A DNA stretch of 64,000 nt, taken from NCBI GenBank assembly GCA_032622095.1, contig CP136068.1, forward strand, positions 154,465,151-154,529,150. Reading direction: 5' to 3'. The position numbers and the translations under genes are program-made. This document shows positions 1-11,714 of the stretch, piece by piece. A model generated the notes under the pieces. It was not told the origin of the DNA, made no database searches, and saw nothing but the letters and a program-made list of their open reading frames with translations. Source of the stretch: Siphonodentalium dalli (taxonomy: Eukaryota; Mollusca; Scaphopoda; Gadilida; Siphonodentaliidae). Position 1 is the first letter of the stretch. Every line of letters starts with the position of its first letter.

Positions 1-165
1 GTCAATGACACCTTTAATACAAACGTCTTAAGATGTGAGAAATTACAAACACGATTTGACACCTATTCGTTTTTTAAAATTGAAGTGGCAGATCGAGACA
101 TAATGAACAGTCTATTGGATGCCGCAAAATGGCCAAAACAACACTTTGGTAAGAATTTTTTTTGA
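1..165 (+). pseudogene. RRM-like ORF1 C-terminal fragment of a non-LTR retroelement (copy A)
   Basis: The frame from base 1 reads VNDTFNTNVLRCEKL, then TRFDTYSFFKIEV, then a run ending AAKWPKQHF before a stop at 163-165. In another frame the same region continues into a basic tail (FFDNRRRRPRSRD), so a frameshift probably separates the fold from its basic C-terminus. The spacing C.KL.T.F.TYSFFK.EV followed by W resembles the RRM-like nucleic-acid-binding domain of LINE ORF1 proteins. This is family recognition from memory and has not been searched. The 5' part lies outside the window but is visible in copy B. A keeps a lysine codon where B has a stop. Confidence 0.4.
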
Positions 166-199
166 CAACAGAAGACGACGCCCCAGGAGCAGGGATGTG

Positions 200-390
200 G
201 CTAGAGGGTCTCCGTTGGGGGGGGGGGGGGTATCCACCTTGGGAAATTCCAACTGCACCCCCCCCTTGAGTCGGAATCACACCAACACAACTTTTTGCAT
301 AATTCCATTTGCACCCCCCCCCCCCTTGAATCAGAATCACAGACCAAACACAAGTTTTGCATAATTCCATTTGCACCCCCTTGCACTTCA
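200..390. repeat. C-rich short tandem repeat with long G and C runs
   Basis: About three units of roughly 70 bp share the core 'ttttgcataattccatttgc' followed by a C run and then 'ttga.tc.gaatcac'. Flanking runs of G (near 218) and C (near 316) differ in length between A and B. The preceding segment 'caggagcagggatgtggcta' at 185-204 resembles, in reverse, the segment near 12,790, which suggests a dispersed element end. Short ORFs in both strands here are compositional. Confidence 0.7.
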
Positions 391-574
391 GTCCTCAGGC
401 CTAATATCCTATGTATTCATAAACTATGTTGTTCTATATGCCCGGTATAAGAAAATTCAGATACTTTAACCTGAGAATTGCATAAATCCTAACATCTAGT
501 AGTCTACTCCAGACAAATGCACACGACTACGTGTAAGACAGGACATTGTGTCCGTCCATGTTTGTTCAGCCAGG

Positions 575-1310
575 TGTGAGAAAATTTGGAAAACTATAAA
601 AGAAAATCGCAAATTCTAGCATCTAGACTGGCCTCAACTGAAGCTTCCCTAGTGTTGGAAATTTCAAACCCCATACTCCCTCTTAGGTTGGAAAATTCTC
701 CAACTGATGACCATTTCAGTCCACAAGTTTGACCGAATGTACTATACTATTGTTTTGTTAAACGAATTAGCAGTTTTGTATTGGTCACGGGGGAGGGACA
801 GTGACACACCGGGCCGACCATTGTTCGGCCCGGTGTTCGAAAATTTTGAAATCTGAACAAGAAAATCGCAAAATCCTAGCATCTAGACTAGCCTCAAGTC
901 TTCTTAGAGTTGGAAATTTCAAACCTGACACCCCCCACTTCGGTTGGAAAATTTCCAAATGATGACAATTCCAATGACAATGTTGACCAAATGTATGACA
1001 ATATTGTTTTCTTAAATTTAGTAGCAGTTTTGACTAGCCACGGGGGAGGACCAGGACACAAGCTTTCCAAGTGTTGGAAATTTCCAACCTGTCACCCCAC
1101 TAAGGTTGGAAAATTTCCAACTGATGACCATTTCAGTCCAAAAGTTTGACAAAAAATAGGAAAATATGCAAATATTGGTCCAAAAACAATTAATTCCCCC
1201 CAATAAATTGTTTGAAAATCAAACGACAAGAACATTTTCAACCCATTGTTGGTGTGAAATGAAATTTCCAACTGTTGAACATTTTGACCAAAGTTGGGGG
1301 GGGGGGTGAG
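575..1310. repeat. Tandem repeat, ~200-270-bp units rich in 'gttggaaattt'
   Basis: Three degenerate units begin with 'gaaaatcgcaaa.tcctagc' or its equivalent and carry 'gttggaaaatttccaactga', which is itself nearly palindromic, followed by 'tgaccatttcagtcca' and a 'cacgggggagg' segment. The array ends in a G run near 1,298. No coding signal is seen. Copy B repeats it at 39,230-39,960. Confidence 0.75.
807..835. repeat. GC-rich hairpin inside the tandem repeat
   Basis: An 11-bp perfect inverted repeat, CACCGGGCCGA against TCGGCCCGGTG, surrounds a 7-nt loop. It is strongly GC-rich in an AT-rich setting. Copy B has one loop change (cat to atg region) with the stem unchanged. Confidence 0.75.
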
Positions 1311-2382
1311 ACCCCCTCTTCCTGCTGGATCGGTAAAAAGCGACACTAGCCAGTCAATATAGGTGATCGTGAATATGTGGCAGTGAGGCTCAAGTTGCCT
1401 CTACTCCTATCGTTAAGGCTACATACACATACAGACAATACGTTCACAACTTAAAGTCTGAAAGTAACGGCATGACATGTGCAGACTAAAACCGGACCAT
1501 TATAAGTACTTGTAATAGCGTGTGTACCCCTCCCTTCTCACATCCCTGAATCGAACGGCAATTTGATGGAAACAATTTGATGGCGACAAAACGTTTTACC
1601 AAATGTTTGGTCGGTATCCGTGGTGCATGTCATATATATATATATACCAGCCAGATAAACATGTATCACTTAACATGGCCTATGAAGAAACCCACTTGTA
1701 TGACATGTTATAATCGATATATACAATCAAATACATACAACTGAGCAGTATTTGTTACGTGCTTCATTTTTTACGTATGCATATCAATTGTATACTAGCA
1801 GTTATTATGTATATATGCAACATTATGATGTTGGGTTTTATGTTTGAACATATAGGCCGGATTCATCATCTCCAGTTTAAACATCCGAGTTTAAACCTGG
1901 TTTAGACCTACATTGGTGGTCAAAGGGCGCATCTTGTCGTTCAGTTGTCATTTAATTGATAACTCTATTCGGTGGTATGAACATGCAGTCAAACTACCTT
2001 GTTACCAATCGGAACAATGTGCAGGCCGATAAAACGCTTATTGACACGCCATTAATTATCGCGAGCGATATGTATTCATTGAGAAACAAGTATCGCTCAT
2101 GGACCACTAATCCATTCTTATTCTGCGTTTAAACAAATCTGACAAAGGGCATGTCTCTCGACGCGAGTTTCACCACTTTGTTTGTGGTTTTCCGCAAGAT
2201 GCTTTACCCGAAAAGACAACAGTTGGTGTGTTTACATGTATGTTTATATAGACATATTATAATATCTGTCTATCTATCCGTCCGTCCGTTCGCAACTTTT
2301 CGTCCTAACCCCAGAACCGCTGTTGTGGGTTAAGTAACTAGGTAGAACAAGTTGTAACGAACACATTTGTTTTTTGTTTCTT
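1311..2382. other. No gene recognised; one TA microsatellite
   Basis: Nothing with coding character is recognised. A (TA)n run at about 1,632-1,647 is longer in copy B. B also has an extra 18 bp near 40,157. A short open frame at 2,151-2,333 has no recognisable features. Confidence 0.5.
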
Positions 2383-2960
2383 GTCTATTGTTTGTGATTG
2401 AACGATCGACTAATTTAATGTACAGCATAAGAAACTCATCTGACATCCAAGTATTAAGAATAAAGTTATTCACCACCCCGCCAACCCACCAACCAATACA
2501 TCATTTCTGATCGCAGATTTGTATTCGCAATTCGACTTCCAGTTCTATGTAATGATTGTTTATGAACGAATGATCGTCTAATCAAATACAAAAAGTAAGA
2601 AACTTATTTACGTCCGAATTTAAAGACTAATGTTATTCGCCACCCCAAGTTTGAAGAATAAACTTATTCGCCACCCCCACCCAATTCAGATCGAAGATTT
2701 TTGTTCGCAATTCCAGTTCTAAAAATGATTGTTTTTGATTGAAGGATTATCTAATATTATGCACAAAATAACAAACTCATATGACATCCAAGTATTGAGA
2801 ATAAAGTTATTCAATACCCCCCCCCCCCCTCCCAGCCCACACCCAACCATCTTACAGAATTTCTTATCGCAGATTTTGTTCGTAATTCCACTTCCAGTTC
2901 TATAAAATGATTGTTTATGATTGAAGGCGTCTAATCTAATGCACAAATAGTGGGGCGGAT
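2383..2960. repeat. Tandem repeat, ~165-190-bp units, three copies plus a partial
   Basis: Units repeat 'atgattgtttatgattgaa', 'aagaaactcat.tgacatcc', 'gaataaagttattc.ccacc' and 'tcgcagattt.tgttcgcaa'. They start near 2,383, 2,558 and 2,723, with a partial copy from 2,905. A C run near 2,818 varies in length between the two large copies. Copy B carries the array at 41,060-41,638. Confidence 0.8.
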
Positions 2961-4154
2961 AGATGACAAAATCGTGCATTTTATGGTAAAAGCACCAAAC
3001 TTGACACGCATGTACTACATATAAAAATAAGACATTTTGGACAGCACACTACTTGTATTTGGTGGTTTGATTGTGTTATTCAATTGTTATTAATACTCCA
3101 AGGAATGTACTATTTTAACCTACATGCATGGACCATAGTCATATTTGTTGTTGGTCTTCTCATTGGCTGTTTTCATTTCATAGTCAGTGATGGTGATATG
3201 TGAAACTCAATGTTGCTCATTTCTCACGATCCAGAACAAATCATTTAGTGAAAATGTATTGCTGTCCCGATTTAAGCAAAACATGCGTCTATGTCTTAGT
3301 GCACTTTATTGTATCAAATAATTAATATTATGTCATGCCATGTCCCATCCAATTATTTCAATCCGTGTGTGTAGGTTTATACATTGAAAATGGATTTTGA
3401 AGATTTAAAATCGGATGGTGGTCATGTCATTTTCATGTATGGATTTTGTCTTGGAGAGATCAACAGGAAGTTATCGACAAATATAACTGCACTGTGGTTC
3501 CCCGTCTGCATTTAAATCGTCAACACACCGCTGTAACTGGCTGAGCCGGTTTTCATTGTTTTCAAAAATAAAAACATGTTCGATACTAAGTCCCCGGAAG
3601 ACTGCTAATTTCTGAAGTTGTCATATATTACAATCCTACCCCAACAGCGTGAATAACCGTGACAATTGTGTCCTCAAGAACAAAAACACATTGGAGGGCA
3701 GCCTTCTATTTTGTATTGGTTATGGCACAGTATGGTGTGGACGGCTGTTTCCTAAGTGTTGCAAGTGACACGTTAACGGCTACTCTTTGGCGGTGATCAG
3801 TGATAATGCCATACTGATCACGAAGTACGTAGCGCTGCTGGTGAGGCATCCTCGCGAGTGAGAGTTTAATCTGATCAACAGACCACCAACAGTGCCTTTG
3901 CCGATAGTCCACAGTTATTAGTGTGGGGGCAAGTGCATATATTGTATACTTTTTAGTAGAAGCAAGCCACTATGATTTTCATAACCTATCCAGTTTGGAG
4001 GGATTTTAAAGACTCTATTCCAATGTTTTATCCAACCGGAAGTAGAACAGGATGAGGGGGTACCGATATGGTGAAAACGGCATGTAAATCACCCTCACTC
4101 AACCTTCAAAACGAAAATCGCTAAACAACCCATAATTTTAACTATGACCTTCTT
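2961..4154. other. No gene recognised
   Basis: The left edge (2,962-3,000) contains 'gtgcattttatggtaaaagc', whose reverse complement recurs near 12,740, marking one end of a dispersed repeat. A minus-strand open frame at 3,706-3,912 has no recognisable domain. Otherwise nothing is seen. Confidence 0.45.
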
Positions 4155-5046
4155 GAGCACATCTGCTGTTTCGACTGAACCAGTATACAATACAGGTCAG
4201 TGGATCGGATGATTTGGGAACATATGGCGGCTATTTGGGGTAGATTTGGTCAACAACATGCACAACAATCCTCGAACATATCCTGATTTTTTGTTATGAC
4301 GGCAGCCATCTTGGATTTGGAGGTCACGTGACATTAAAAATTGGAATAGAGTCCAATTATTTAGCACAACCCATCCTGATGTTGAAATACACATGCCATG
4401 CTGCTGCTAAAAAGGTATACAAGGAACAGTTGCCCCCACTCTAGTGAAATCTATTTCATTCCTTGTATTGTCTTTAAGGTGTTTGATGAATGTTAATTAA
4501 CCATAGAGTTAGAGATAGAACAAAATTTATTAAGGTTAACGAACCATACAGCTCTAGCGGCAAAATGAACAATGACCGTTTTCAACTACATCGGGTATTG
4601 TGTACACTGTTATAAATCTATATTTTATCTGAGCAACCATAGAGGTCACATGACATTAAACCACATTAAATCACACCAACATCATAGTGAAATATATTTC
4701 ATTCCTTGTATTGTCTTTAAGGTGTTTGATAAATGTCAATTAACCATAGTGTTAGAGATAGAACAAAATTGATGAAGGTTAACTAGCCATACAGCTCTAA
4801 CGGCAAAATGAACACTGACCGTTTTCAACTATATCGGGTCTTGCGTACAATGTTATAAATCTATATTTTATCTGAGTTAAACAACCCACATCGTTAACTC
4901 CAACCTTCCTGAGCACATCTGTTTCGACTGAACCAGTAAACAATAAAGGCAAGTGAATCGGATGATTTGGGGACATATGGTGGCTATTTGGGGTAGATTT
5001 GGTCAAAAATATGCACAAAAATCCTCGAAATTATCCTGAGTTTTGC
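4155..5046. repeat. Two interleaved local duplications
   Basis: A block beginning 'gcacatctg..tttcgactga' and running through 'gatgatttggg.acatatgg' occurs at about 4,157-4,400 and again from 4,913, continuing after 6,006 once the inserted element is removed. A second block ('catttcattccttgtattgt' through 'atctatattttatctgag') occurs at 4,445-4,640 and 4,690-4,875. The first block supplies the empty site for the element at 5,051. Confidence 0.8.
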
Positions 5047-5050
5047 TTAA

Positions 5051-6001
5051 GGACTTTGCCAACCCAATTTTCCCCAAATTTAATGGAGTCCAAAATAAAG
5101 GTTTATGTTCACTTTTATTACTAATCACAGTAACCATACCCATGGATGCTACATTTTAAGAGTATAATTCATGGTAGATTATGTTAGAAATTCAAAATGT
5201 GAAATTTATAGAAGTTTTAAAAATTTATTTTTTCGAACCCAAAATCAAACAAACACAAATTTCATATCCAAGAAAAAAATATGGGTATGTGTACTGAACA
5301 CTGTGAAGAATGATGAACAATAAAGATATACTCACATTTCTTCAGTTTTATTAAGATTTTTGGCTTGGAAGCAGTTGTCTACAAATGGTAGCTTTCATTG
5401 CTCAGTAAAGCTATTTGGGAACTGAATTTGATGGGTCAAGATAATGTTCACTCAAGTCTGTTGGGATTCATGGGGATTATGACCAGCCAGTGCTGTACTT
5501 TATCCTGACTCAGGATGATTGGTGACCTAGTTTCTGGGCTATGGGGGTACACCAGATTGGGGATTAGACAATTCTTTTGTCAAGAGATTCACAACACACC
5601 ACTGTCCACATATATTAACATTTAACTTCCACCTCAATATAAGCGATGTCAGGTAACTTACTCAATGATTTGTAAACAATTGGTTCTTAGTAATTTTATC
5701 AAAGAATGCTTGATAAATATGAATATTATTTTATTGTTCATCATTCTTCACAGTGTTCAGTAGACATTGCCATATTTTTTTCTTTGATATGGACTTTGTG
5801 TTTATTGATTTTGGGTTCGAAAAAATAGATTTAAAAAACCTCTATAAATTTCACATTTAGTATTTCTAACATATTCCACCACTAATAATGCTCTTAACAT
5901 GTTGCATTCATGTGTTTGGTTACTGTGATTACTAACAAAAGTGAACATAAACCTTAATTTTGACTCCATAAAATTTGGGGAAAATTGGGTTAGCAAAGTC
6001 C
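5051..6001. mobile_element. 951-bp foldback element with TTAA target duplication
   Basis: Long terminal inverted repeats of about 270 bp (left about 5,051-5,325, right about 5,735-6,001) start GGACTTTGCCAACCC on the left and GGACTTTGCTAACCC on the reverse-complemented right, and enclose a loop of about 400 bp. TTAA lies on both sides (5,047-5,050 and 6,002-6,005). The flanks continue into the local duplicate, whose uninterrupted version is near 4,283-4,305. TTAA duplication is typical of the piggyBac and Kolobok groups. No transposase is present, so it is non-autonomous. Confidence 0.85.
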
Positions 6002-6230
6002 TTAAGACGGCAGCCACCTTGGATTTGGAGATCACGTGAAATTAAAACATTGGAATAGAGTGCAATTTTTTTTATCACAACCCTTCCGTGCCATGCTTCT
6101 ACTAAAAAAGTATACAAGGAACCAGTTTTTTAACAGTTTTGCCCTGGTAAATGTCCCGTTGTAATATGGAAATCATTATTAATTTTGTTTAACCCCAACG
6201 GTCTCGTGATCATTTTACCTTGATAACAAT

Positions 6231-6960
6231 ATGATATTTGTATCCTGCATGGAGCTCAACATTGCACTTTTTGTTGCTAAAACGGCTGCGTGGCCAGCAC
6301 CATGGCAGTCAAGGGAATCCTTGAATTTTCGTGCGGTGCCGCACAGCGGGCATCTATATAGGACAGGGAGGCAACCATATAACCCGTTCCATATTTTCGA
6401 AAATAGGGATGAAGTCGTGCATGGAGTGTCAAATATACCCTTTTGATACTAAATCGGCTGCGTAGCCAGATCCATGGCGGCCACCCGGGAATTCTTGCAT
6501 TTTCGTGCGGTGCCACACAGCGGGCATTTATAGGACAGGGACGTGACTATATAGCCGCTTCAAAATATTCGAAAATTGTTCTGAAGTCGTGCATGGAGAC
6601 CAAATAGCACGCTTTGTTACTAAATCGGCTGCGTAGCCAGAACCATGGCGGCCACCCTGGAATCCTGGTATTTCCGTGCGGTGCCACCGAGCGGGCATCT
6701 TATATATGACAGGGGCACGACCATATATACACGGAAGGATTCCCTTGTGACTGCAATGGTTCTGGTCACGCAGCCGATTTAGCAACAAAAATTGCAATGT
6801 TGAGCTCCGTGCACGACTTCAGCCCAATTATCGAACATTTGGAATGGGTCATATGGTTGCGTCCCTGTCCCATGGACGCCCACCGAGTGGCACCGCATAA
6901 AAATGCAAGGATTCCCGGGAGGCCGCCATGCTTCTAGCTACGTAATCATGTTTATGGGCT
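6231..6960. repeat. ~180-bp tandem repeat, three direct units and one inverted unit
   Basis: Direct units near 6,231, 6,413 and 6,591 share 'gtgcatggag', 'aaatcggctgcgtagccag', 'ccatggcggccac' and 'cgtgcggtgccac.cagcggg'. From about 6,735 to 6,960 the same modules occur in reverse complement. The arrangement gives a large potential hairpin. Open frames in both strands simply read the repeat. Copy B carries it at 44,909-45,640. Confidence 0.8.
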
Positions 6961-7089
6961 GCGAAACGGTTTTCAAAAACATTTCTTATAAGTTTTATGT
7001 CCTGATGGATCTGGGGTTTCTCTATCCATATTGTCGATTTAATTGTTTAAATACCAGAGGAGCAGATGGTGGCGATTTTCTGCCATGTC

Positions 7090-7256
7090 TATATAGTGGT
7101 ATAAACGATACGACGTCACGATATCGGGAAGAGAAGTCACAGAACCCAAGATACTGGCAGGCATACCACGAAGAGATCAGCGGAACCCACTTGAAATCCT
7201 AAACGCTCTGTATAGTCACACTGACTATCGACCCATTGGCCAAACCCGGGACTATG
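7090..7256 (+). pseudogene. Coding-like remnant, unrecognised
   Basis: One plus frame reads 'SGREVTEPKILAGIPRRDQR', continues through 'NPLEILNALYSHTDYRPIG' and ends TRDYV before a stop. It has protein-like composition and no frame break in about 45 codons, but an in-frame stop lies just upstream and no start is evident. The family is not recognised. It may be the end of a decayed exon or transposon gene. Confidence 0.2.
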
Positions 7257-7374
7257 TTTGAGGCGGCATTACGGTATTTTTATTTGTTTATATCTGCATT
7301 AAGTATAGACTAATATTATAAAACAAGTTGATTATATGGTGACAGTCTTGACTTCTTGTTGACACTCAGACAGG

Positions 7375-7965
7375 ATGTCACCCGGAAAACTAGCAATTGA
7401 TTTGTGCCTAATATTCAGCCAACTTAAGTCGGACAACGATTCCAACATTTATAACCAAACTATGCAATATATGTATATAGTCATTCTCCAAGACAATGCA
7501 AATTTGTATTGTAATAATCCATCGGATAGGAATTTCATGAAAGCATTGTCATTATGTGTAGGTAGCATCAATTATAAGACTGGAGCTATATTTCAGCCTT
7601 GTCACTACATGCCCAGCGATACCTATATCGATTGGCATGTGTCGCTCGTCAAAGTTTCATCAGGAAGGGGATTATGATGTTGAAATGTAAACCGTTGAAA
7701 GAAGCACTCAATGTGATAGATACAAAAGGCTTTTACCACCCAAGGCGCACCTGTTATTCTGGACATCCATATATTAATCTTATGAGACTGGTGGCATTGT
7801 GTGGTCGCCAGCGAACAGAATTGGAGAGGTGATTAAAAATCACTCTTTATATACTGACACACAATATTCTGTTGAAATGAATCTCATAATTGAAAATACG
7901 CTAGGTTTATCGACGCTCCGTGGGTCTACTTGGATAGATCTTGAAACTTATGATGCAGAATAGCT
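7375..7965 (+). pseudogene. Coding-like remnant in two or more frames, unrecognised
   Basis: A 100-codon frame begins ATG (MSPGKLAIDLCLIFSQ) and includes PSDRNFMKALSLCVGSINYK. A second frame overlaps its end, and a third stretch (DTQYSVEMNLIIENTLGLST) ends at a stop near 7,965. The sequence of frames suggests one old coding region broken by frameshifts. No domain is recognised. It is conserved unchanged in copy B at +38,678, which adds nothing because the whole copy is nearly identical. Confidence 0.25.
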
Positions 7966-9204
7966 TTTACCTCCCTTCAACTCAATTGCAAATGAATTGA
8001 TTAATCTTGGCATCTATCACAAAGAAATGGGTTCATCGTCCAAACCATGACTAAAACGCACACTGCCATACATATTTAACAGAAAACATTTTTGACATAG
8101 CATCATACATCCTGGGACCCAACTTTAGCCCGAGCCTGTGTACATATTCCGTCATTTTCCAGTCAATTGTTTTTAAATTTGGCACAGATATTAAACATCG
8201 TTGGAACCTGCAATTCCGAGTTTGGTTGGAACCATTTTTGTCGAGTTCTTGCCATTTTTGCCGACTTTTCTAGCTCGTTAGCGCAATAACTTGAACAAAT
8301 ATTAACCGATTTTAACAATGTTTTGCGTAAGAGCTGTTTTTAAAAAATATCTTGAACTAGTTCGAAAACCAGACTTATCCGATCTTTTCTACCGCAATTA
8401 TGGCCCTAGTTTAACGATTTGTCTTGATTTTCAACATTTGAGGTTTCCGGATGATGACATTTATGCCGGACATATCCAATCCTTCAGTTAGCCACCGTGT
8501 CCAGGGACATTGTGGTCGGTCGACCTTTTATTTAATATGATTTGCGACGGTCATATCAGTGTATCATTTCTAGATGAAGACACTCCAACTCGACCACCCA
8601 TCGGACACTTGAATTATTCTAAACCACACAACTATCGGCATTTCCGCGCCGTATATATCAGTACTAGATTCCTAGATTATATCCACGGTCCCCACACTAC
8701 TTTCCCACCCATCGGAAACATGAATTATCAAATAAATTCTCTTCATTGTTCGGTCCACAAAATTGTAGGAGACAACGATACGATTAGGCGCCATTAACTT
8801 AGCAGGTATAATTCCATACGTTATGACGCATTAAGATTCGTCGACTAAGATTGTTACAAGTAACACCATGGAGGTACAGCTTCACCTATGATGTCTACAT
8901 ATATAGAGTACATACAGTTTGCATTGGTGTGTGGCACCGCGGTACGGTATATATCATCTCATTCAAAACCAGCTAAATAATCTTTTAATTCTTATTTAAA
9001 AAAAAACACAGATTCACCCATATTAGCATTGCACTGTATCAACCCAATTTATTGTGCTGTAATGCCGTTGAAGGTTGTTTGTGAGTTTGTGAGTAGCTAC
9101 ATATCTGCCCTTACACAAGTTCCATGAATTCCGTTACTAGTTCCCAGACCAACCCCAGTTTCTAGTTCCCAGTTCTCATAATATGATAATAATCGTTACT
9201 GAAT
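7966..9204. other. No gene recognised
   Basis: Only short open frames are seen. One at 8,510-8,797 contains two short related segments (TRPPIGHLNY and TTFPPIGNMNY), which may be an old internal duplication. There is no domain, splice pattern or RNA gene that can be supported. Confidence 0.4.
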
Positions 9205-9690
9205 TGCCCACATGTATGTATGCATAATCACAGCAGCTACGGTGTCATCCTTTCTGGATTATTGTTGTGCCGCGACTAGTCCATCTAGAAATCACAAACC
9301 AGGTCACATACGTTCGTCCAGCTGTTCAAAATTGGTCGTAAGTCGTGCATGGGGTCAACATAATGACAAAAGGTCAGTTTTCGTTACTAAATCGCCTGCG
9401 TAGGCATAACCATAGCAGCCACGAGGCTATTGTTCTGGATTCGTTTTGTGCCGCTACTAGTCCATCTCAAAATAAAAAACTAGGTCACAATTAACCTGTC
9501 CAGCTGTTCAAAAATTGGGTGTAAGTCGTGCGTGGAGGAAATTAACAATTTCTCGTTGGCAAATTCCAATATGTATGCATAATCACAACAGCCACGGGGC
9601 TATCCTTGTGTATTCTTGTGCTTCCACCAGTCCATCTAGAAATCACAAACTGGGTCACATACGCTCATCTAGCTGTTCAAAAAATCGCCT
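9205..9690. repeat. ~180-bp tandem repeat, three units
   Basis: Units near 9,205, 9,375 and 9,560 share 'gtatgcataatcaca.cagc', 'tagtccatct.aaat.a', 'gtc.agctgttcaaaa.t' and 'gtaagtcgtgc.tgg'. The 'gtcgtgcatgg' and 'aaatcg.ctgcgtag' modules match the array at 6,231, so the two arrays belong to one family. Copy B is at 47,880-48,368. Confidence 0.7.
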
Positions 9691-9798
9691 TTGTTCTGAC
9701 AACACTATTGTTTGTAATAGAGCAGACAAAGGAGGTGCACTGGTGATTATGGAAGCGACCGACTATGCCAACAAATCGGAAGAAACTTCCTACAAATG
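9690..9798 (+). pseudogene. Penelope-like retroelement, N-terminal RT fragment
   Basis: The frame reads SDNTIVCNRADKGGALVIME followed by TDYANKSEE before a stop at 9,796-9,798. The core (I-x2-ADKGGA-x-VIM-x3-DY) is the signature that precedes the reverse transcriptase fingers of Penelope-like elements. The element is interrupted about 100 bases downstream by a LINE in the opposite orientation and resumes near 11,715. It is far too short and broken to be active. Confidence 0.6.
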
Positions 9799-9898
9799 AG
9801 GAGAAGTTTGTCGCAAAGCATAATTTGTTCTCACAGATAACCATTTGAGAATATTTACCTATTAGTTCCAGAGACAATAACTTTTTGAATGTGTAAAT

Positions 9899-11445
9899 AA
9901 ATTAACTTTTTTTTATTTCGGAATTTATCGAGTTCCACACTTTAGGAAATGAATGCTTTGGTAGGACTTCTGAAAAACATGTTCTTGCCTTATTGCTTCT
10001 TAATTTATCAGCCCGCCTAGTGTTAACACCGAGGGAATATGTGAACATATTCTTAAACGATTTGGGGAGATTATTTCTCTGAGACCAGTTGTACATAAAG
10101 ATAGATGCATTCACTGTATGTATATCTTTGAACATTAGGATATTTTCTTGTTTGAAGAGAGGTTCTGTGTTTGTGTTGCATAAATACGAATTGCCCTTTA
10201 TTGTAAGGTAGATAGTACGCCCGCGTGAATCGAGTGTCCCCATATCGGGAGACCATAAATAAGATAACTATGGATTAACGACTGATATAGAGTTTTTCGA
10301 GATTTTTTTGGTAGAAAGTTTTTAACTTTGTTCAATAAGTAGAGAGTGTGGTACAGTTTACGTTGTATCATTGATATATGGTTTTTAAAAGTCAAGTTTT
10401 CATCGATCAAAATGCCTAAATTTTTTATTGATTTTACTCGCATTTGATTTCCAACTCTAATTAGATCCATATTATTCAATTTTAGTGTAAAATTTCTCCA
10501 CTAGTCCTCGTTGCCTTTGGGGTGGATCAATATGAATTTACTTTTAGTTGCGTTGATAGATAGTTTATTGCAACAACACCATTCAAAAATGTTTTTTATT
10601 TCTGCCGTTGATGATTTTTTCAACTGTTTCCTATCATGACCAGAAAAGTAAAGCGTGGTAACATCGGCAAATGATAGTAAGTTCATCGAGTTACATTTAT
10701 CAACGTATTGTTTTCTTCCCTTTAAATAACTCTTAAACCATTCATTGGAAACACCCCGAATTCCATAATGTTCTAATTTTTCAATAAAATATCATGGTTA
10801 ATTGTATCGAATGCTTTTGATAAGTCTTTGAAAATCGCTAATGTACAATCCTTAGTTGGTTTGCCGTTGTTTGTTGCTACATGATCTAGAAGGTGCATCA
10901 AAGGATGTATGGTAGAGTGATTCTTACGGAAGCCATATTGATTTTTATGTAAAATTTCATGTTTTTCGAGAAATGAAAAAAGCCTTTTATGCATGAGTTT
11001 CTCTAACAACTTCAAGAAAACTGGCAGAATGCTTATCTGCCTATAATTCGTTATTTTATCGGGAGATTCACTTTTATAAAGTGGAATTACTTTTGCTATT
11101 TTCATCCTATCGGGGAAAATACCTTGTTTAAATGATAGATTGGATATGTGCGTTAGCGCTGGGGACGTTTCGGGTATGGTCTGTTTCATTAAGTTTGATG
11201 ACAGGTTATCGATATCTGTGGTTCCTTTTCCAGTGATGTCATTCGAGAGTTTCAAAACTTCATATGTATCTGTTGGGAACATGAAAATGTTTTTTGCATT
11301 GGGATTGGCACCTCGTCACTAGTTTTTGGACCTATTTTCGCAAAATAATCGTTAAATTCTTGAGCTATTTTCTCTGGTTGCGAAATTATAGTGTTTCCAT
11401 TTGATATAATTGTTGGTATTTTTGGAGTGTTATTTGTTACATGTT

Positions 11446-11447
<2 letters not shown>
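9899..11447 (-). pseudogene. LINE (jockey/CR1-like) reverse transcriptase, internally deleted
   Basis: On the minus strand, from 11,447 down, the pre-RT region reads SQPEKIAQEFNDYFAKIGP. It is followed by RT with ITNYR.ISILPVFLKLLEKL, NQYGFRKNHST and FKDLSKAFDTINHDILLK, then GIRGVSNEWFKSYLKGRKQY. The usual GVPQGS...GPLLF...NDL block is missing, and the sequence jumps to CNSMNLLSFADVTTLYFSG, where the catalytic FADD has become FADV. The thumb (NLGILIDENLTFKNHI, YGLPIWG) and the C-terminus (PKVWNSINSE) follow in other frames. The 5' end is cut at a (TA)n tract. The 3' end abuts an A-rich run at 9,907-9,916 and lies inside a Penelope-like element. Confidence 0.85.

Positions 11448-11476
<29 letters not shown>
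11448..11476. repeat. (TA)n microsatellite
   Basis: About 14 TA units sit at the truncated 5' edge of the minus-strand LINE. The tract is slightly longer in copy B (near 50,125-50,154). Confidence 0.9.
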
Positions 11477-11481
<5 letters not shown>

Positions 11482-11489
11482 AAGGTACG

Positions 11490-11712
11490 GGTATCTATTT
11501 AGTAGTCATTACTAAGCTAGGTTTATTCACTATCTTGTCCCTCTACAGAACTGTCAAGCTGCATTCTTGCTATATTTATATATCTATACTTTTTATATTT
11601 ATACTATATGAATGTCACACTCTGTGTTACTCTTTTGTATATATGCTTATGCTCATATGTCTGCCAATTTTGCATCTTTTAGCCATTAAAAAATTATCTA
11701 TCTATCTATCTA
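11490..11712 (+). other. Possible LINE 3' tail ending in (TATC)n
   Basis: The segment ends 'tttagccattaaaaaattat' followed by repeated CTAT units at about 11,695-11,711, a form common for 3' ends of CR1/L2-group LINEs. It contains no coding sequence and separates the truncated minus-strand LINE from the resumed Penelope-like fragment. The assignment is inference. Confidence 0.3.
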
Positions 11713-11714
11713 AA

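Noticed and set aside
119-386. Short proline/glycine-rich frames on both strands
   Set aside because: Produced by G and C homopolymer runs in a tandem repeat.
3706-3912. 68-codon minus-strand frame, identical in copy B
   Set aside because: Identity only reflects the recent duplication; no start context, domain or splice evidence.
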